Positions 43,701-52,009 are shown, counted from the stretch's first letter. The stretch is 64,000 nucleotides of DNA from Kosakonia quasisacchari (GCF_004331415.1 NZ_SJOP01000023.1:1-64000), one strand, 5' to 3'. Translations and numbers: made by a program. Notes: generated from the sequence alone by a model not told the origin.

Positions 43701-43810
43701 GGATCATCGGCGGGACGCTCACCGCGACGCTACTGGCCATCTTCTTTGTTCCCCTGTTCTTTGTGCTGGTGAAAAAACTGTTCACCGGTAAACGCGCACG
43801 TCAGGAGTAA
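40703..43810 (+). CDS. RND multidrug efflux permease (AcrB/HAE1 family)
   Basis: A 1035-residue, 12-helix proton-driven pump. The N-terminus MFSSFFVRRPVFAWVIAILIMM is typical; the proton-relay aspartates lie in GLLVDDAIVVVENVERIM (helix 4, near 405); two large periplasmic loops (about 30-335 and 560-870) give the drug-binding porter and the funnel. Substrates cannot be read from sequence. The adaptor-permease-outer-membrane-factor order with an upstream TetR recalls EefABC of Enterobacter and Klebsiella, but this name is not certain. Confidence 0.94.
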   Translation: MFSSFFVRRPVFAWVIAILIMMAGILAIRTLPVAQYPDVAPPAIKISATYTGASAQTLENSVTQVIEQQLTGLDNLLYFTSTSSSDGQVDITVTFEQGTDPDTAQVQVQNKVQQAESRLPTEVTQSGVTVVKSQSNFLLIMGLYDKTDRATSSDIADWLVSNMQDPLARVNGVGSLQVFGAEYAMRIWMDPDKLASYSLMPSDVQTAIEAQNVQVSAGKIGALPSSGQQQLTATVRAQSRLQTVAQFQDIIIKSESNGAVVRVKDVARVEMGSEDYVASAKLNGHPAAGLAVMLAPGANALETATRVKDKIAEYRHSMPQGYDVAYPKDSTEFIKISIEDVVQTLIEAIILVVCVMYLFLQNLRATLIPALAVPVVLLGTFGVLSLFGYSINTLTLFAMVLAIGLLVDDAIVVVENVERIMRDEGLPAREATIKSMGEISGALIAIALVLSAVFLPMAFFGGSTGVIYRQFSVTIISAMALSVVVALTLTPALCGSIMQHSTPHKKGFFGAFNRFYTNTEHKYQHGVLRVLRRNVTVIGTYAVLCAAMAFVMWRLPGSFLPTEDQGEIMVQFTLPAGATATRTDAVANKVTDWFLNTEKANTEAIFTVTGFSFSGSGQNAGMAFVSLKNWSQRKGEENTAQAIAQRASRELSSIRDANIFAMTPPSVDGLGQSNGFTFELLASGSTDRDQLLKLRNQLLSNARQSSELTAVRANALPETPQLQVDIDSNKAVALGLSLSDVSNTLSSAWGGTYVNDFIDRGRVKKVYIQGESDSRSSPSDLNKWFVRGSNNDMTPFSAFASTHWEYGPETLVRYNGSAAYEIQGENASGFSSGVAMTRMENLANTLPAGTTWAWSGLSLQEKLASGQAMSLYAISIMVVFLCLAALYESWSVPISVILVIPLGLLGAALAAWMRGLSNDVYFQVALLTTIGLSSKNAILIVEFAEAAVHQGSSLPRAALRAARTRLRPIMMTSLAFIAGVTPLAVATGAGANSRVAIGTGIIGGTLTATLLAIFFVPLFFVLVKKLFTGKRARQE

Positions 43811-43812
43811 TC

Positions 43813-45177
43813 ATGTTGCGTATAAGTGTTCTTTTTCTCGCCCTGCTGAGCGCCGGTTGTGTCTCTCTCGACCCGACTTACGAGCGCCCGCAGGCACCCA
43901 TTCCCGCGTCGTTACCGGGAGCGCAGGGCCAGGCCAAAGCCGTGGCTGCTGACTGGCAGCAGATTGTTAACGACAACCGCCTGAAACAGGTGGTGAGCAA
44001 TGCGCTGACCCATAACCGCGATGTGCAAAAAGCGATTGCCGACATCGATGCCGCACGTGCGTTGTATGCCGAAGACCGCTCCGCGCTGTTCCCGACGCTG
44101 AATGCTGAGCTCAGCAACACCCGCAGTCGCACCGTCGCCAGCGGCTTAACCAGCAGCGCTGAAGCCGATGGCGCGGTCTCCAGCTTCGAGCTGGATCTGT
44201 TTGGCCGTAACCAAAGCCTGACTCGCGCAGAGCGTGAAACCTGGCTTGCCAGCGAATACACCGCGCAGAATACGCGTTTGAGCATGGTGGCGGAAATTAC
44301 CACCGCCTGGGTGACGCTGGCTGCGGATAACAGCAACCTTGAACTTGCGAAGCAGACAATGGAGAGCGCGCAAAACTCGCTAAACATTGTCAAACGCAAA
44401 CAGCAGATCGGCGTGGCGGCGGCCGGTGATACCGCCGATGCCATGGCGGTGTTCCAGCAGGCGCGCGCCAGCGTCGCCAGCTATCAAACACAGGTGGCGC
44501 AGGATAAAAACGCGCTCAATTTACTGGCGGGCGACACGGTGCCTGAGTCGCTGCTACCGGGTACGCTGGAGAGTCTGGCCGACAACAGTATTACGCTAAC
44601 GCCAGCGGGCGTTTCCTCTACCGTGCTGCTGCGCCGCCCGGATATTCAGGAAGCGGAACATAACCTGAAAAGCGCGAACGCCAATATCGGCGCGGCGCGG
44701 GCGAACTTCTTCCCGACCATTTCGCTGACCGCCAGTGCCGGGGTGGGCAGCGACTCGCTCTCCTCTTTGTTTAGCCACGGCTTGCAAGTGTGGTCTTTCG
44801 CGCCGTCCATTTCGCTGCCGCTGTTTGCCGGGGGGAAAAATGTCGCGCAGTTGCGCTACGCCGAAGCACAGAAAAAAGGGCTGATCGCGACCTACGAAAA
44901 AACCATTCAGAGCGCGTTTAAAGATGTTGCCGATGCGCTGGCGCGGCGCGAAACACTCAACGAGCAACTCGACGCGCAGCGTGAATATGTCGCCGCCGAG
45001 CAGAAAGCGCTGGATATCGCCCAGCGCCAGTACAGCGCCGGAACCGGTGATTATTTGTCGGTGTTAACCGCGCAGCGTGCACTGTGGACGGCGAAAACAT
45101 CGCTGATTTCGCTACAACAAACCGATCTGCAAAACCGCATAACGCTCTGGCAATCGCTGGGCGGCGGCGTTCGCTAA
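43813..45177 (+). CDS. Outer-membrane efflux lipoprotein (OprM/NodT family)
   Basis: A 454-residue outer-membrane factor with a lipobox LLSAGC (C16) and two repeated TolC-type helical-barrel halves (about 60-250 and 270-450). RRPDIQEAEHNLKSANANIGAARANFFPTISL (about 275-306) is the family hallmark. It completes the tripartite pump with the two preceding genes, starting 2 nt after the permease stop. Confidence 0.92.
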   Translation: MLRISVLFLALLSAGCVSLDPTYERPQAPIPASLPGAQGQAKAVAADWQQIVNDNRLKQVVSNALTHNRDVQKAIADIDAARALYAEDRSALFPTLNAELSNTRSRTVASGLTSSAEADGAVSSFELDLFGRNQSLTRAERETWLASEYTAQNTRLSMVAEITTAWVTLAADNSNLELAKQTMESAQNSLNIVKRKQQIGVAAAGDTADAMAVFQQARASVASYQTQVAQDKNALNLLAGDTVPESLLPGTLESLADNSITLTPAGVSSTVLLRRPDIQEAEHNLKSANANIGAARANFFPTISLTASAGVGSDSLSSLFSHGLQVWSFAPSISLPLFAGGKNVAQLRYAEAQKKGLIATYEKTIQSAFKDVADALARRETLNEQLDAQREYVAAEQKALDIAQRQYSAGTGDYLSVLTAQRALWTAKTSLISLQQTDLQNRITLWQSLGGGVR

Positions 45178-45184
45178 TACTTTT

Positions 45185-45208
45185 GCGCCGGGCTGCCCGG
45201 CGCGTTTT
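45185..45208 (+). terminator. Terminator between RND operon and bcr-type gene
   Basis: GCGCCGGG / CCCGGCGC with a CTG loop forms an 8-bp GC-rich stem followed by GTTTTC. It lies in the 41-nt gap before the next gene, so the MFS gene may be read only partly from the RND promoter. Confidence 0.65.
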
Positions 45209-45218
45209 CGGAGCTGTT

Positions 45219-46379
45219 ATGTCACGGATCTCTCCCGCTTTTGCCATTGTGCTGGGTATGCTCACGGCCATGGGGCCGATTTGTACCGATCTTTACCTGC
45301 CCGCGCTGCCGGACATCAGCCAACAGTTGGGCACATCAACCCCGTTGATTCAGCTTTCACTCACTGCCTCGCTTATCGGCTTAGGGTTGGGGCAGCTTTT
45401 TTTCGGGCCGCTCAGCGACCGGATGGGGCGCAAACACCCACTGCTGTTGTCGCTGCTGCTGTTTATCGTTTCCTCAGTGCTGTGCGCCACCACGCAGGAT
45501 ATCTACTGGCTGATTTTCTGGCGTTTTATCCAGGGGATTGCTGGCGCGGGCGGCTCGGTGCTATCCCGTGCCATCGCGCGCGACAAATACCACGGCACGC
45601 TGCTCACGCAATTTTTCGCCCTGCTGATGACCATTAACGGCATTGCGCCCATCGTCTCACCGGTGCTCGGCGGGTATATCACCTCAACCCTGCACTGGCG
45701 GGCACTGTTCTGGACAATGGCGGCAATCGGTGTGGTACTGCTGCTTTCTGCCATGCTGGTGTTGAAAGAGACATTGCAGGAGAAAAATAGCGGCGGCTCG
45801 CTGCTGAAAACCTCCATTACCGTGCTGAAGAACAAGCCGTTTTCCATGTACTGTTTTATCCAGGCGTTTATGCTGGCAGGGCTGTTTTCTTATATCGGAT
45901 CGTCCTCGTTCGTGCTGCAAAACGAATATGGGTTTACGGCGATGCAATTTAGCCTGCTGTTTGGTTTCAACGGTATTGGCTTGATTGTTTCTGCGCTGAT
46001 TTTTGCCCGCCTGGCGCGGCGCATCGACGAGCAGAAACTGCTCAACATTGGGTTAGTGCTGGCGGTGATGAGTGCGCTGCTCACCGCCTTTTTTGCGTTA
46101 AGCGGCATGATGACGCTGGCGCTGGTGGGGCTGTTTTTCACCGTCGCGCTGAACAGCGGGATTTTGACCCTCGCCGGATCGGCAGCCATGAACAGCGTAG
46201 AAGCGCGCGACTCCGGTACGGCCTCGGCGCTGCTGGGCATGCTGATGTTTGTCTTCGGCGGCATCGCCACACCGCTGTCGGGCATCGGCGGTGAAGCGAT
46301 GTGGAAAATGAGCCTCGCGATTGTGATGGCTTACAGCGCCGCGCTGGTGATTCATTTGTATGGGCGGCGTCATCGCTAG
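45219..46379 (+). CDS. Bcr/CflA-type MFS drug exporter
   Basis: A 386-residue, 12-helix MFS protein. The N-terminal GPICTDLYLPALPDI (about 18-32) and motif A FFGPLSDRMGRKHPLL (about 64-79) are typical of the Bcr/CflA subfamily of drug:proton antiporters; RFIQGIAGAGGSVLSRAIARD is at about 107-127. The start at 45219 has GGAG 5 nt upstream. It lies just behind the RND pump genes on the same strand. Confidence 0.9.
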   Translation: MSRISPAFAIVLGMLTAMGPICTDLYLPALPDISQQLGTSTPLIQLSLTASLIGLGLGQLFFGPLSDRMGRKHPLLLSLLLFIVSSVLCATTQDIYWLIFWRFIQGIAGAGGSVLSRAIARDKYHGTLLTQFFALLMTINGIAPIVSPVLGGYITSTLHWRALFWTMAAIGVVLLLSAMLVLKETLQEKNSGGSLLKTSITVLKNKPFSMYCFIQAFMLAGLFSYIGSSSFVLQNEYGFTAMQFSLLFGFNGIGLIVSALIFARLARRIDEQKLLNIGLVLAVMSALLTAFFALSGMMTLALVGLFFTVALNSGILTLAGSAAMNSVEARDSGTASALLGMLMFVFGGIATPLSGIGGEAMWKMSLAIVMAYSAALVIHLYGRRHR

Positions 46380-46393
46380 AAGTGCATAAAATC

Positions 46394-46439
46394 GTTGACT
46401 AAATGGCAACCAATACCGTATTGTTGACTTATTGGCAAC
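46394..46439 (+). promoter_or_regulatory. HigBA promoter with two repeated operators
   Basis: GTTGACTAAATGGCAAC (46394-46410) and GTTGACTTATTGGCAAC (46423-46439) are 17-bp near-identical direct repeats, 29 bp apart from start to start, each with GTTG/CAAC dyad symmetry. TTGACT (46395-46400) can serve as the -35 of a promoter with TATTGT (46419-46424) as -10. This arrangement fits autoregulation by the HigA antitoxin. Confidence 0.7.
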
Positions 46440-46458
46440 GGACGCACAAGGTAAAGGA

Positions 46459-46776
46459 ATGCACTTAATATCATTGAAGGCGATTCAGGAAGCAGTCTTA
46501 CGCTTCCCTCAACACAAAGTTGCGCTACTCACTCTGGCGAAAACCATCGAAAAAGCGTACTGCCCAACGCCAGAGGATCTCAAGAAGTTGTATCCCACAC
46601 TGGATAACTTCAAATATCTGAGTAAGCATTACATTATTGATATTGCGAATAATAATTTAAGGGTTGTGGCACTGATCTTTTTCGAAAGCCAAAAGTTTTA
46701 TGTGCGCCATATCTTCACACATAAGGAATACGACCGTTTTACCGAACAGCATCGTACTAAGGGGAAGAAAAAATGA
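46459..46776 (+). CDS. higB: HigB-family toxin (mRNA interferase)
   Basis: A 105-residue RelE-fold toxin. The start MHLISLKAIQEAVLRFPQHK and the C-terminal FYVRHIFTHKEYDRFT are typical of the HigB family, whose members cut mRNA on the ribosome. The toxin gene comes first, the usual order for hig loci, and overlaps higA by 4 nt (ATGA). AAAGGA stands unusually close to the start codon (1 nt), which would keep toxin translation low (inference). Confidence 0.87.
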   Translation: MHLISLKAIQEAVLRFPQHKVALLTLAKTIEKAYCPTPEDLKKLYPTLDNFKYLSKHYIIDIANNNLRVVALIFFESQKFYVRHIFTHKEYDRFTEQHRTKGKKK

Positions 46777-47189
46777 TCGTCGCTGATGCATTAAAAGCCA
46801 CCCATGCGCTCATCGCTGCGGTCCCGCTGCTGGGAGAACATCCGACGGAGAAAGACTATCAGGATGCGCTGGAACTGGTAGAACAGCTGTTAATGGACAA
46901 TCCCGATAGCCCGCTGGTAGATATCGTTTGTGCGAAAATTAGTGCTTACGAAAATAACCAACCGGAAATTATCGCCTTGCGTGAAGAGATGGCGGCGATG
47001 CCGACAGGACTTGCGGTGCTCAGAACACTGATGGATCAGCACCAACTGACGACGTCTGATTTTCAGGAGGAAATTGGCAGCAAATCGATGGTATCCAGAG
47101 TCCTCAACGGCGAGCGCCAGCTTAACCTCAACCATATTAAGAAGTTAGCCAAACGTTTTGGCGTATCACCGCTGATGTTTATCTCTTAA
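46773..47189 (+). CDS. higA: HigA-family antitoxin (XRE-type HTH)
   Basis: A 138-residue antitoxin with an N-terminal helical toxin-binding part and a C-terminal helix-turn-helix (about 92-135: TTSDFQEEIGSKSMVSRVLNGERQLNLNHIKKLAKRFGVSPLMFI). It is coupled to higB by an ATGA overlap and should bind the two 17-bp repeats upstream. Its stop overlaps, tail to tail, the stop of the rpiR-type gene on the other strand (4 nt). Confidence 0.88.
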   Translation: MIVADALKATHALIAAVPLLGEHPTEKDYQDALELVEQLLMDNPDSPLVDIVCAKISAYENNQPEIIALREEMAAMPTGLAVLRTLMDQHQLTTSDFQEEIGSKSMVSRVLNGERQLNLNHIKKLAKRFGVSPLMFIS

Positions 47190-48079
47190 CCCTTCTTCCC
47201 GCCCGGTTTTAACCCACGGTGAAACTCATTAATGCGTTTCACCGTTTTAATTGCCCGCTGCGAGGTCGCTGACGCGACCGACAAGATAATCATCTCCAGA
47301 CACAGCAGCACGGTGCCGTGCAGCGGGATCTTACCCTTCTCGCCGCCGCGCGGGACATGGATAACTACATCCGCTTGCTGGCTAAAACGCGAATCGACAG
47401 CGTTGGTCAACAAAATCACCGGGATGCCCAATCGCCGCGTCTCTTTCAGCGTGGTCAGCCCTTCCCGGTGCGCCGATTTCTGCGCCATCATGATCAGCAC
47501 ATCGCCGCGTTGCAAATTGATAAGCTGTTCAGACAGCGCAATCCCGGTACGGTTGAGGGGGGAGGCGGGTAACCCGATGCGGCTGAACAACCGCGCGGCA
47601 TACTCTGCCAGAATCCCCGATGCGCCAATGCCGAAAATCGCCACCTGCCGCGCCTCAATCAGCAGCGCGACCGCCTGGGCAATCGCGTAGCGGTTATCCG
47701 GCGCGGAGAGGATTTCGCAGGTGTGCTGGTGCCCTTCGAGCACGAAATCAATGCCCGAATTGACGTCGCAAGAGAGCGCATTCACCGTGGTGCTCATCTT
47801 TTCCGCCGAGGAGACAGACGGGCCGAACCAGTGCTCCAGCGTCTGCTTCAAATCACGAAGCCCGGCGAAACCCAGCGCCTGAATCGCGCGCACCACCGTG
47901 GCGTCGGAGGTTTGCGTCGCCCTGGCTATCTCAATCGCCGTATGCTCCAGCACCACTTCACGGTTTTCATTGATATAGCGCGCCACAACCTGCAATCGCG
48001 GCGACAACGTATGCGCCCGCGCCCGAAAGCGCTCTCCATACACATCCACGCGATTTTTCGCTTTTTTTGGGTTCAGCAT
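47186..48079 (-). CDS. RpiR-family transcriptional regulator
   Basis: A 297-residue protein with an N-terminal RpiR HTH (about 22-90: LSPRLQVVARYINENREVVLEHTAIEIARATQTSDATVVRAIQALGF) and a C-terminal SIS domain (about 125-265: VAIFGIGASGILAEYAARLFSRIGL, LIMMAQKSAHREGLTTL). SIS domains bind phosphosugars, yet this gene is the last of a siderophore ABC operon, 9 nt after the binding-protein gene. The ligand could be a sugar phosphate or, by co-option, something linked to iron (inference). It is not the E. coli MurR type by sequence. Confidence 0.87.
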   Translation of the reverse strand: MLNPKKAKNRVDVYGERFRARAHTLSPRLQVVARYINENREVVLEHTAIEIARATQTSDATVVRAIQALGFAGLRDLKQTLEHWFGPSVSSAEKMSTTVNALSCDVNSGIDFVLEGHQHTCEILSAPDNRYAIAQAVALLIEARQVAIFGIGASGILAEYAARLFSRIGLPASPLNRTGIALSEQLINLQRGDVLIMMAQKSAHREGLTTLKETRRLGIPVILLTNAVDSRFSQQADVVIHVPRGGEKGKIPLHGTVLLCLEMIILSVASATSQRAIKTVKRINEFHRGLKPGGKKG

Positions 48080-48088
48080 CGTGCGCCC

Positions 48089-49036
48089 TTATTTGGCTGC
48101 CGATAAAGGTCGACCAGCAATTTGCGACTGCACCTGCGCCACCATCAGGCTCAGCGAGGCAAACGAATTGGAGATCGCCTCTTCGCGCGAAATCAGCACG
48201 TAATGCCCGCTGCGGCAGGCCGTGAGGAAATCACACCAGCCCGGCATCACCGCATCCATGGCCGCCATTTCATCCTGCGGTTTACCGCCGGTATCGCCGC
48301 GCCAGGTGGCAAAAACGAAATCGGCATCCAGTTCCGGCAACCGCTCGGCGCTGACGTCGATGCGCCCGCCGTCAGGGATACTGTCGATAAGCGGCGGAAA
48401 ACGGAAACCGGCATCGCGCAGCACGCGCCCCAGCGAGTGGTAACTGTGCAACACGTTGATTTTGCCATTGTTAGCCTGAATGACCGACACGGTTATCTTG
48501 TTGGTATCAATGGTTTTTTTCAGTGCGGCGATCTGCTCGTGATAACGGCGCTCAAGGATCGCAAAGCGCGCCTGTGTCCCCGTTAATTGCGCCAGCTTGC
48601 GGTAGATCTCCGGCGCACCGCCCTCCAGATGATCGATGCTCACGGTCGGCGCGATTTTCTCTAACTGCTCAACCGGCGTGTTGCGGCTGGGCTCGGTGAT
48701 GATCAAATCCGGTTTTGCCGCCGCCACCGCTTCAATGTCGATATCCGCTGAACCAATAAATTTAATCGCTGAATTGTCAAAATCGACACCGGTCAACATG
48801 CCACTGGAGCGCAGCACATGGGTGCCGTCCGGGCGCGTACGCCCGTGGCTGGCGACCGGCGGTACGCCTAGCTCAATCAACGGAATAGTGATATCGAGAT
48901 CGTGCAACGACACAATGCGTTTCGGGTGCAATGGCACCGTCACCACGCGCCCGAGATCATCGGTGAAAACCTGTGTCGGTTCTGCGGCACTGACACTCAG
49001 ACCAACCAGCACCAGCAGCGAAAAAAGTAAGCGCAT
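48089..49036 (-). CDS. Iron-siderophore ABC transporter substrate-binding protein
   Basis: A 315-residue periplasmic protein with a signal peptide (about 1-18) and a class III two-lobed fold (about 30-310). VFTDDLGRVVTVPLHPKRIVSLHDLDITIPLIELG at the mature N-terminus and AAAKPDLIITEPSRNT near 110 match FecB/FhuD-like proteins. It receives ferri-siderophore from the receptor and passes it to the two permeases encoded upstream in the same unit (16-nt gap). Confidence 0.9.
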   Translation of the reverse strand: MRLLFSLLVLVGLSVSAAEPTQVFTDDLGRVVTVPLHPKRIVSLHDLDITIPLIELGVPPVASHGRTRPDGTHVLRSSGMLTGVDFDNSAIKFIGSADIDIEAVAAAKPDLIITEPSRNTPVEQLEKIAPTVSIDHLEGGAPEIYRKLAQLTGTQARFAILERRYHEQIAALKKTIDTNKITVSVIQANNGKINVLHSYHSLGRVLRDAGFRFPPLIDSIPDGGRIDVSAERLPELDADFVFATWRGDTGGKPQDEMAAMDAVMPGWCDFLTACRSGHYVLISREEAISNSFASLSLMVAQVQSQIAGRPLSAAK

Positions 49037-49052
49037 ACAAGACCTTTAAGGG

Positions 49053-50105
49053 TTATAAACGATCGCGCCGCTGCCACAGCAGCAGCAAGAAAAACGGCCC
49101 GCCAATCAGCGAGATAACAATCCCGGCGGGAATTTGCAGTGGCGCAAAAGCCAGCCGTCCAAGCGAATCCGCCAGCAACACCAGCAATCCGCCCAGCATT
49201 GCGCTTCCCCACAGCAGCGCCCGCTGGCCACCGCGCAGCAGAAAGCGCGCCATATGCGGAGCAATCAGGCCGACAAAACCGATACTGCCCACGCAGGAAA
49301 CGCTGGCGGCAGTCAGCAACACTGGCGCGATAAAGCGCAGCAGCTCAAGACGCGCAAGCCGCACACCCAGCCCGGTAGCGGCCTGGTTACCGAGCAACGC
49401 GACATCCGCCGCGCGCGCGGTTACCAGCAAAATCAACGTTGCCGGAACCGCCCAGCACAGCGCCACCATCAGCAACGGCCAGGTGGCAACATGCAGGCTG
49501 CCTGCCAGCCACATCATCGCGGTCTGCACATCGCGCACATCAGCCGTGGTCATAAACACGCCGATCCCGGCGGCGAAGGTCCAGGAAACACCAATACCAA
49601 GCAGCACAAAGCGCGGACGGGACACATCCCGCGCCAGCGCCATCACCAACCCGGCGGCAAACAATCCCCCTGCCATACCGGCCAGCGGTCGCCAGACTAA
49701 GCCGACGGCCGGAAAGCACAGCACCAGCGTGAGCACCACCACGCTCGCGCCCTCTTTCACACCAATTAAGCCGGGATCCGCCAGCCCGTTACGGGTGATC
49801 GACTGCATCGCCGCGCCCGCCATCCCCAGCATCGCCCCGCACATTAGCGCCATCAGCACGCGCGGCAGGCGAATGTCCCACACCACGTACTGCTGATCGG
49901 CGCTCAGCACCTGTGGCAAAAATAACGCGCGGCCAATAGAAGATGCCGGAACCGGCAACGAACCCTGTGTCACGCCCGTCAGCAGTAACGCCAGCGCCAG
50001 CAGCGCGAGGGCCATGATCCACATCAGTGCATGCGGGCGCAGCAGGCGGGAAAAACCACCCACCCGCAAACGGCGTAATCCGGCGCGCGGCAACAGGTCG
50101 CTCAT
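49053..50105 (-). CDS. FecCD-family iron permease (second subunit)
   Basis: A 350-residue protein with about ten helices. The C-terminal CVGSIGFVGLIAPHMARFLL (about 268-287) is the FecCD signature, and GAMLGMAGAAMQSITRNGLADPGLIGVKEGAS near 95-126 is the ATPase-coupling region. It pairs with the preceding permease (4-nt ATGA overlap) to form the membrane channel of the siderophore importer. Confidence 0.91.
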   Translation of the reverse strand: MSDLLPRAGLRRLRVGGFSRLLRPHALMWIMALALLALALLLTGVTQGSLPVPASSIGRALFLPQVLSADQQYVVWDIRLPRVLMALMCGAMLGMAGAAMQSITRNGLADPGLIGVKEGASVVVLTLVLCFPAVGLVWRPLAGMAGGLFAAGLVMALARDVSRPRFVLLGIGVSWTFAAGIGVFMTTADVRDVQTAMMWLAGSLHVATWPLLMVALCWAVPATLILLVTARAADVALLGNQAATGLGVRLARLELLRFIAPVLLTAASVSCVGSIGFVGLIAPHMARFLLRGGQRALLWGSAMLGGLLVLLADSLGRLAFAPLQIPAGIVISLIGGPFFLLLLWQRRDRL

Positions 50106-51127
50106 TTGAAAAACCTCGCCGCCAGCGCAATAAACAGTGGCGCACCCACCAGCGCGGTCATCACGCCGGTGGCCAGTTCCTGCGGCGCCAGCAGTATGCG
50201 GGCGGCAATATCCGCCACCAGTAACAACAGCGCGCCGCCCAGCGCCGAGAGTGGCACAACAACACGTAAATCATCCCCGGCGAGACGGCGCACCATATGC
50301 GGCACCACCAGGCCAATAAAACCAATCGGTCCGGCCACCGACACCGCCGCACCGCACAGCAGAGCAATCGCCACCAGTGACAACACGCGCGTTCGCATCA
50401 GCGACACACCTAAACCCCGCGCCATGTTGTCGCCCAGCGTCAGCATGTTCAACGCCGGAGCGAGCCACAACGCCATCGCAAAACCGATAACGGCAGCCAT
50501 CGCCGCATGCTGGATCTGCGCCCAGCTCAACCCTGCGAGATCGCCCGCCAGCCAGGTGCGCATACTCAGCAGCGTTTGCTCATCAAGGATCAGGATCGCG
50601 GCGGTGATTGAAGAAGCAAACGTCGAGACTGCCACGCCGCACAGCGTCACTTTCATCGGCGTAAAACCCGAACGCCCCGCCGCGGAAAGCGCCATAACCA
50701 GCGAAAAGAGCAGCGCCGCGCCGCCTGCGGCAATCAACGGACGGCTGAATGCGCCACCGCCGAGGCTAATGCCGAGCGCTGTGCAAGCCACGACCGCCAG
50801 CGCAGCACCGGAATTCAGCCCCAGAATATGCGGCTCACCTAAGGGGTTGCGGATGACCGATTGCAACAATGCTCCGGCCACGCCGAGCGCCGCGCCGGTG
50901 AACAGCGCCGCCACCAGGCGCAGCAAACGCAGGCTGATAATGACGCGGTGATCGAAGTTACGCGGATCGAAATCCAGCAGCGCGTGGATGACCGTTGGCG
51001 GTGCGATATAGCGCGCACCAAGGCCGAGATGAGCGACAGATGCCGCCAGCACTAATAACACCAGTACAAGCGAGGCCATACCAACGCGCCCGGCACGACA
51101 GCGGGCAGAGAGGACCATGCTACTCAT
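50102..51127 (-). CDS. FecCD-family iron permease (first subunit)
   Basis: A 341-residue polytopic permease. GAALGVAGALLQSVIRNPLGEPHILGLNSGAAL (about 79-111) and VAGPIGFIGLVVPHMVRRLAG (about 270-290) are the conserved FecCD blocks. Coupled to the ATPase gene upstream and the second permease gene downstream by 4-nt ATGA overlaps, which shows one translational unit. Confidence 0.91.
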   Translation of the reverse strand: MSSMVLSARCRAGRVGMASLVLVLLVLAASVAHLGLGARYIAPPTVIHALLDFDPRNFDHRVIISLRLLRLVAALFTGAALGVAGALLQSVIRNPLGEPHILGLNSGAALAVVACTALGISLGGGAFSRPLIAAGGAALLFSLVMALSAAGRSGFTPMKVTLCGVAVSTFASSITAAILILDEQTLLSMRTWLAGDLAGLSWAQIQHAAMAAVIGFAMALWLAPALNMLTLGDNMARGLGVSLMRTRVLSLVAIALLCGAAVSVAGPIGFIGLVVPHMVRRLAGDDLRVVVPLSALGGALLLLVADIAARILLAPQELATGVMTALVGAPLFIALAARFFK

Positions 51128-51951
51128 GCGCCCGTTCCACCCGGTTTCCGAAACGGCATAAAAAAGGGTTTTCCGGTCAGCGGGTTAATCGACATCTGCA
51201 CGTCAACATCAAACACGCTTTTAATCATTTCCGACGTGCAGGCCTCACCTTCGTGAATCACACCTTGTAAGCGCCCGTGCTTGAGGAACACCAGCGTGTC
51301 GCCGTAATTAACAGCGAAATTAAGATCGTGCAACACCACAACCACGGTGCGTCCGTGATCGCGGGTCAGTGAATGCAGCAGTTCAAGGATCTCCACCTGG
51401 TAGCGCAGATCGAGAAAAGTTGTCGGTTCATCAAGCAGGATCACCGGCGTTTGCTGCGCCAGCGCCATTGCTATCCAGCAGCGTTGGCGCTGGCCACCAG
51501 AGAGGCTGTCTACCGTCTGGTGAGCGAATTCAGCGGTGCCGGTCAGATTCAGTGCGTCAATTACCGCCTGTTCATCCTCTTCCGACCACTGGCGCATAAA
51601 GCTCTGCCACGGAAAACGCCCGCGCGACACCAGTTCAAAGACGGTGAGCCCTTCCGGCACAATCGGCGATTGCGGCAAAATACCTAACTGGCGAGAAATC
51701 GCTTTGGTGGGTTGTTGATGAATGGCTTTGCCATCCAGCAGCACGCTGCCGCCCAGCGGTTTGAGCATACGGGCGATAGTGCCGAGCAGCGTGGATTTAC
51801 CGGAGCCGTTAGCACCGACCAGCACGGTCATTTTCTCTGGCGGGATCGAAAGCGTAATGTTGTCGACAATCACCTTGCTGTGGTAGCCCGCCGACAGGCT
51901 TTCCAGCACAATCCCTTGCCCTTCGGCTTGATTTTCCACTTGCTGTGGCAT
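51124..51951 (-). CDS. Siderophore ABC transporter ATP-binding protein (FecE/FepC type)
   Basis: A 275-residue ATPase. Walker A GANGSGKST is at about 46-54, the signature LSGGQRQRCWIAMALAQ at about 150-166, Walker B VILLDEPTTFLD at about 170-181, and the H-loop VVVLHDLNFA near 205. It powers the import of ferri-siderophore through the two FecCD permeases. First gene of the ATPase-permease-permease-binding protein-rpiR unit, with AGGAG before the start. Confidence 0.92.
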   Translation of the reverse strand: MPQQVENQAEGQGIVLESLSAGYHSKVIVDNITLSIPPEKMTVLVGANGSGKSTLLGTIARMLKPLGGSVLLDGKAIHQQPTKAISRQLGILPQSPIVPEGLTVFELVSRGRFPWQSFMRQWSEEDEQAVIDALNLTGTAEFAHQTVDSLSGGQRQRCWIAMALAQQTPVILLDEPTTFLDLRYQVEILELLHSLTRDHGRTVVVVLHDLNFAVNYGDTLVFLKHGRLQGVIHEGEACTSEMIKSVFDVDVQMSINPLTGKPFFMPFRKPGGTGA

Positions 51952-52009
51952 GTTGACTCCTGCGCCGCACGTTCGTGGAGAGACCTGCGCACTAAATCAT
52001 CAAATAAAA

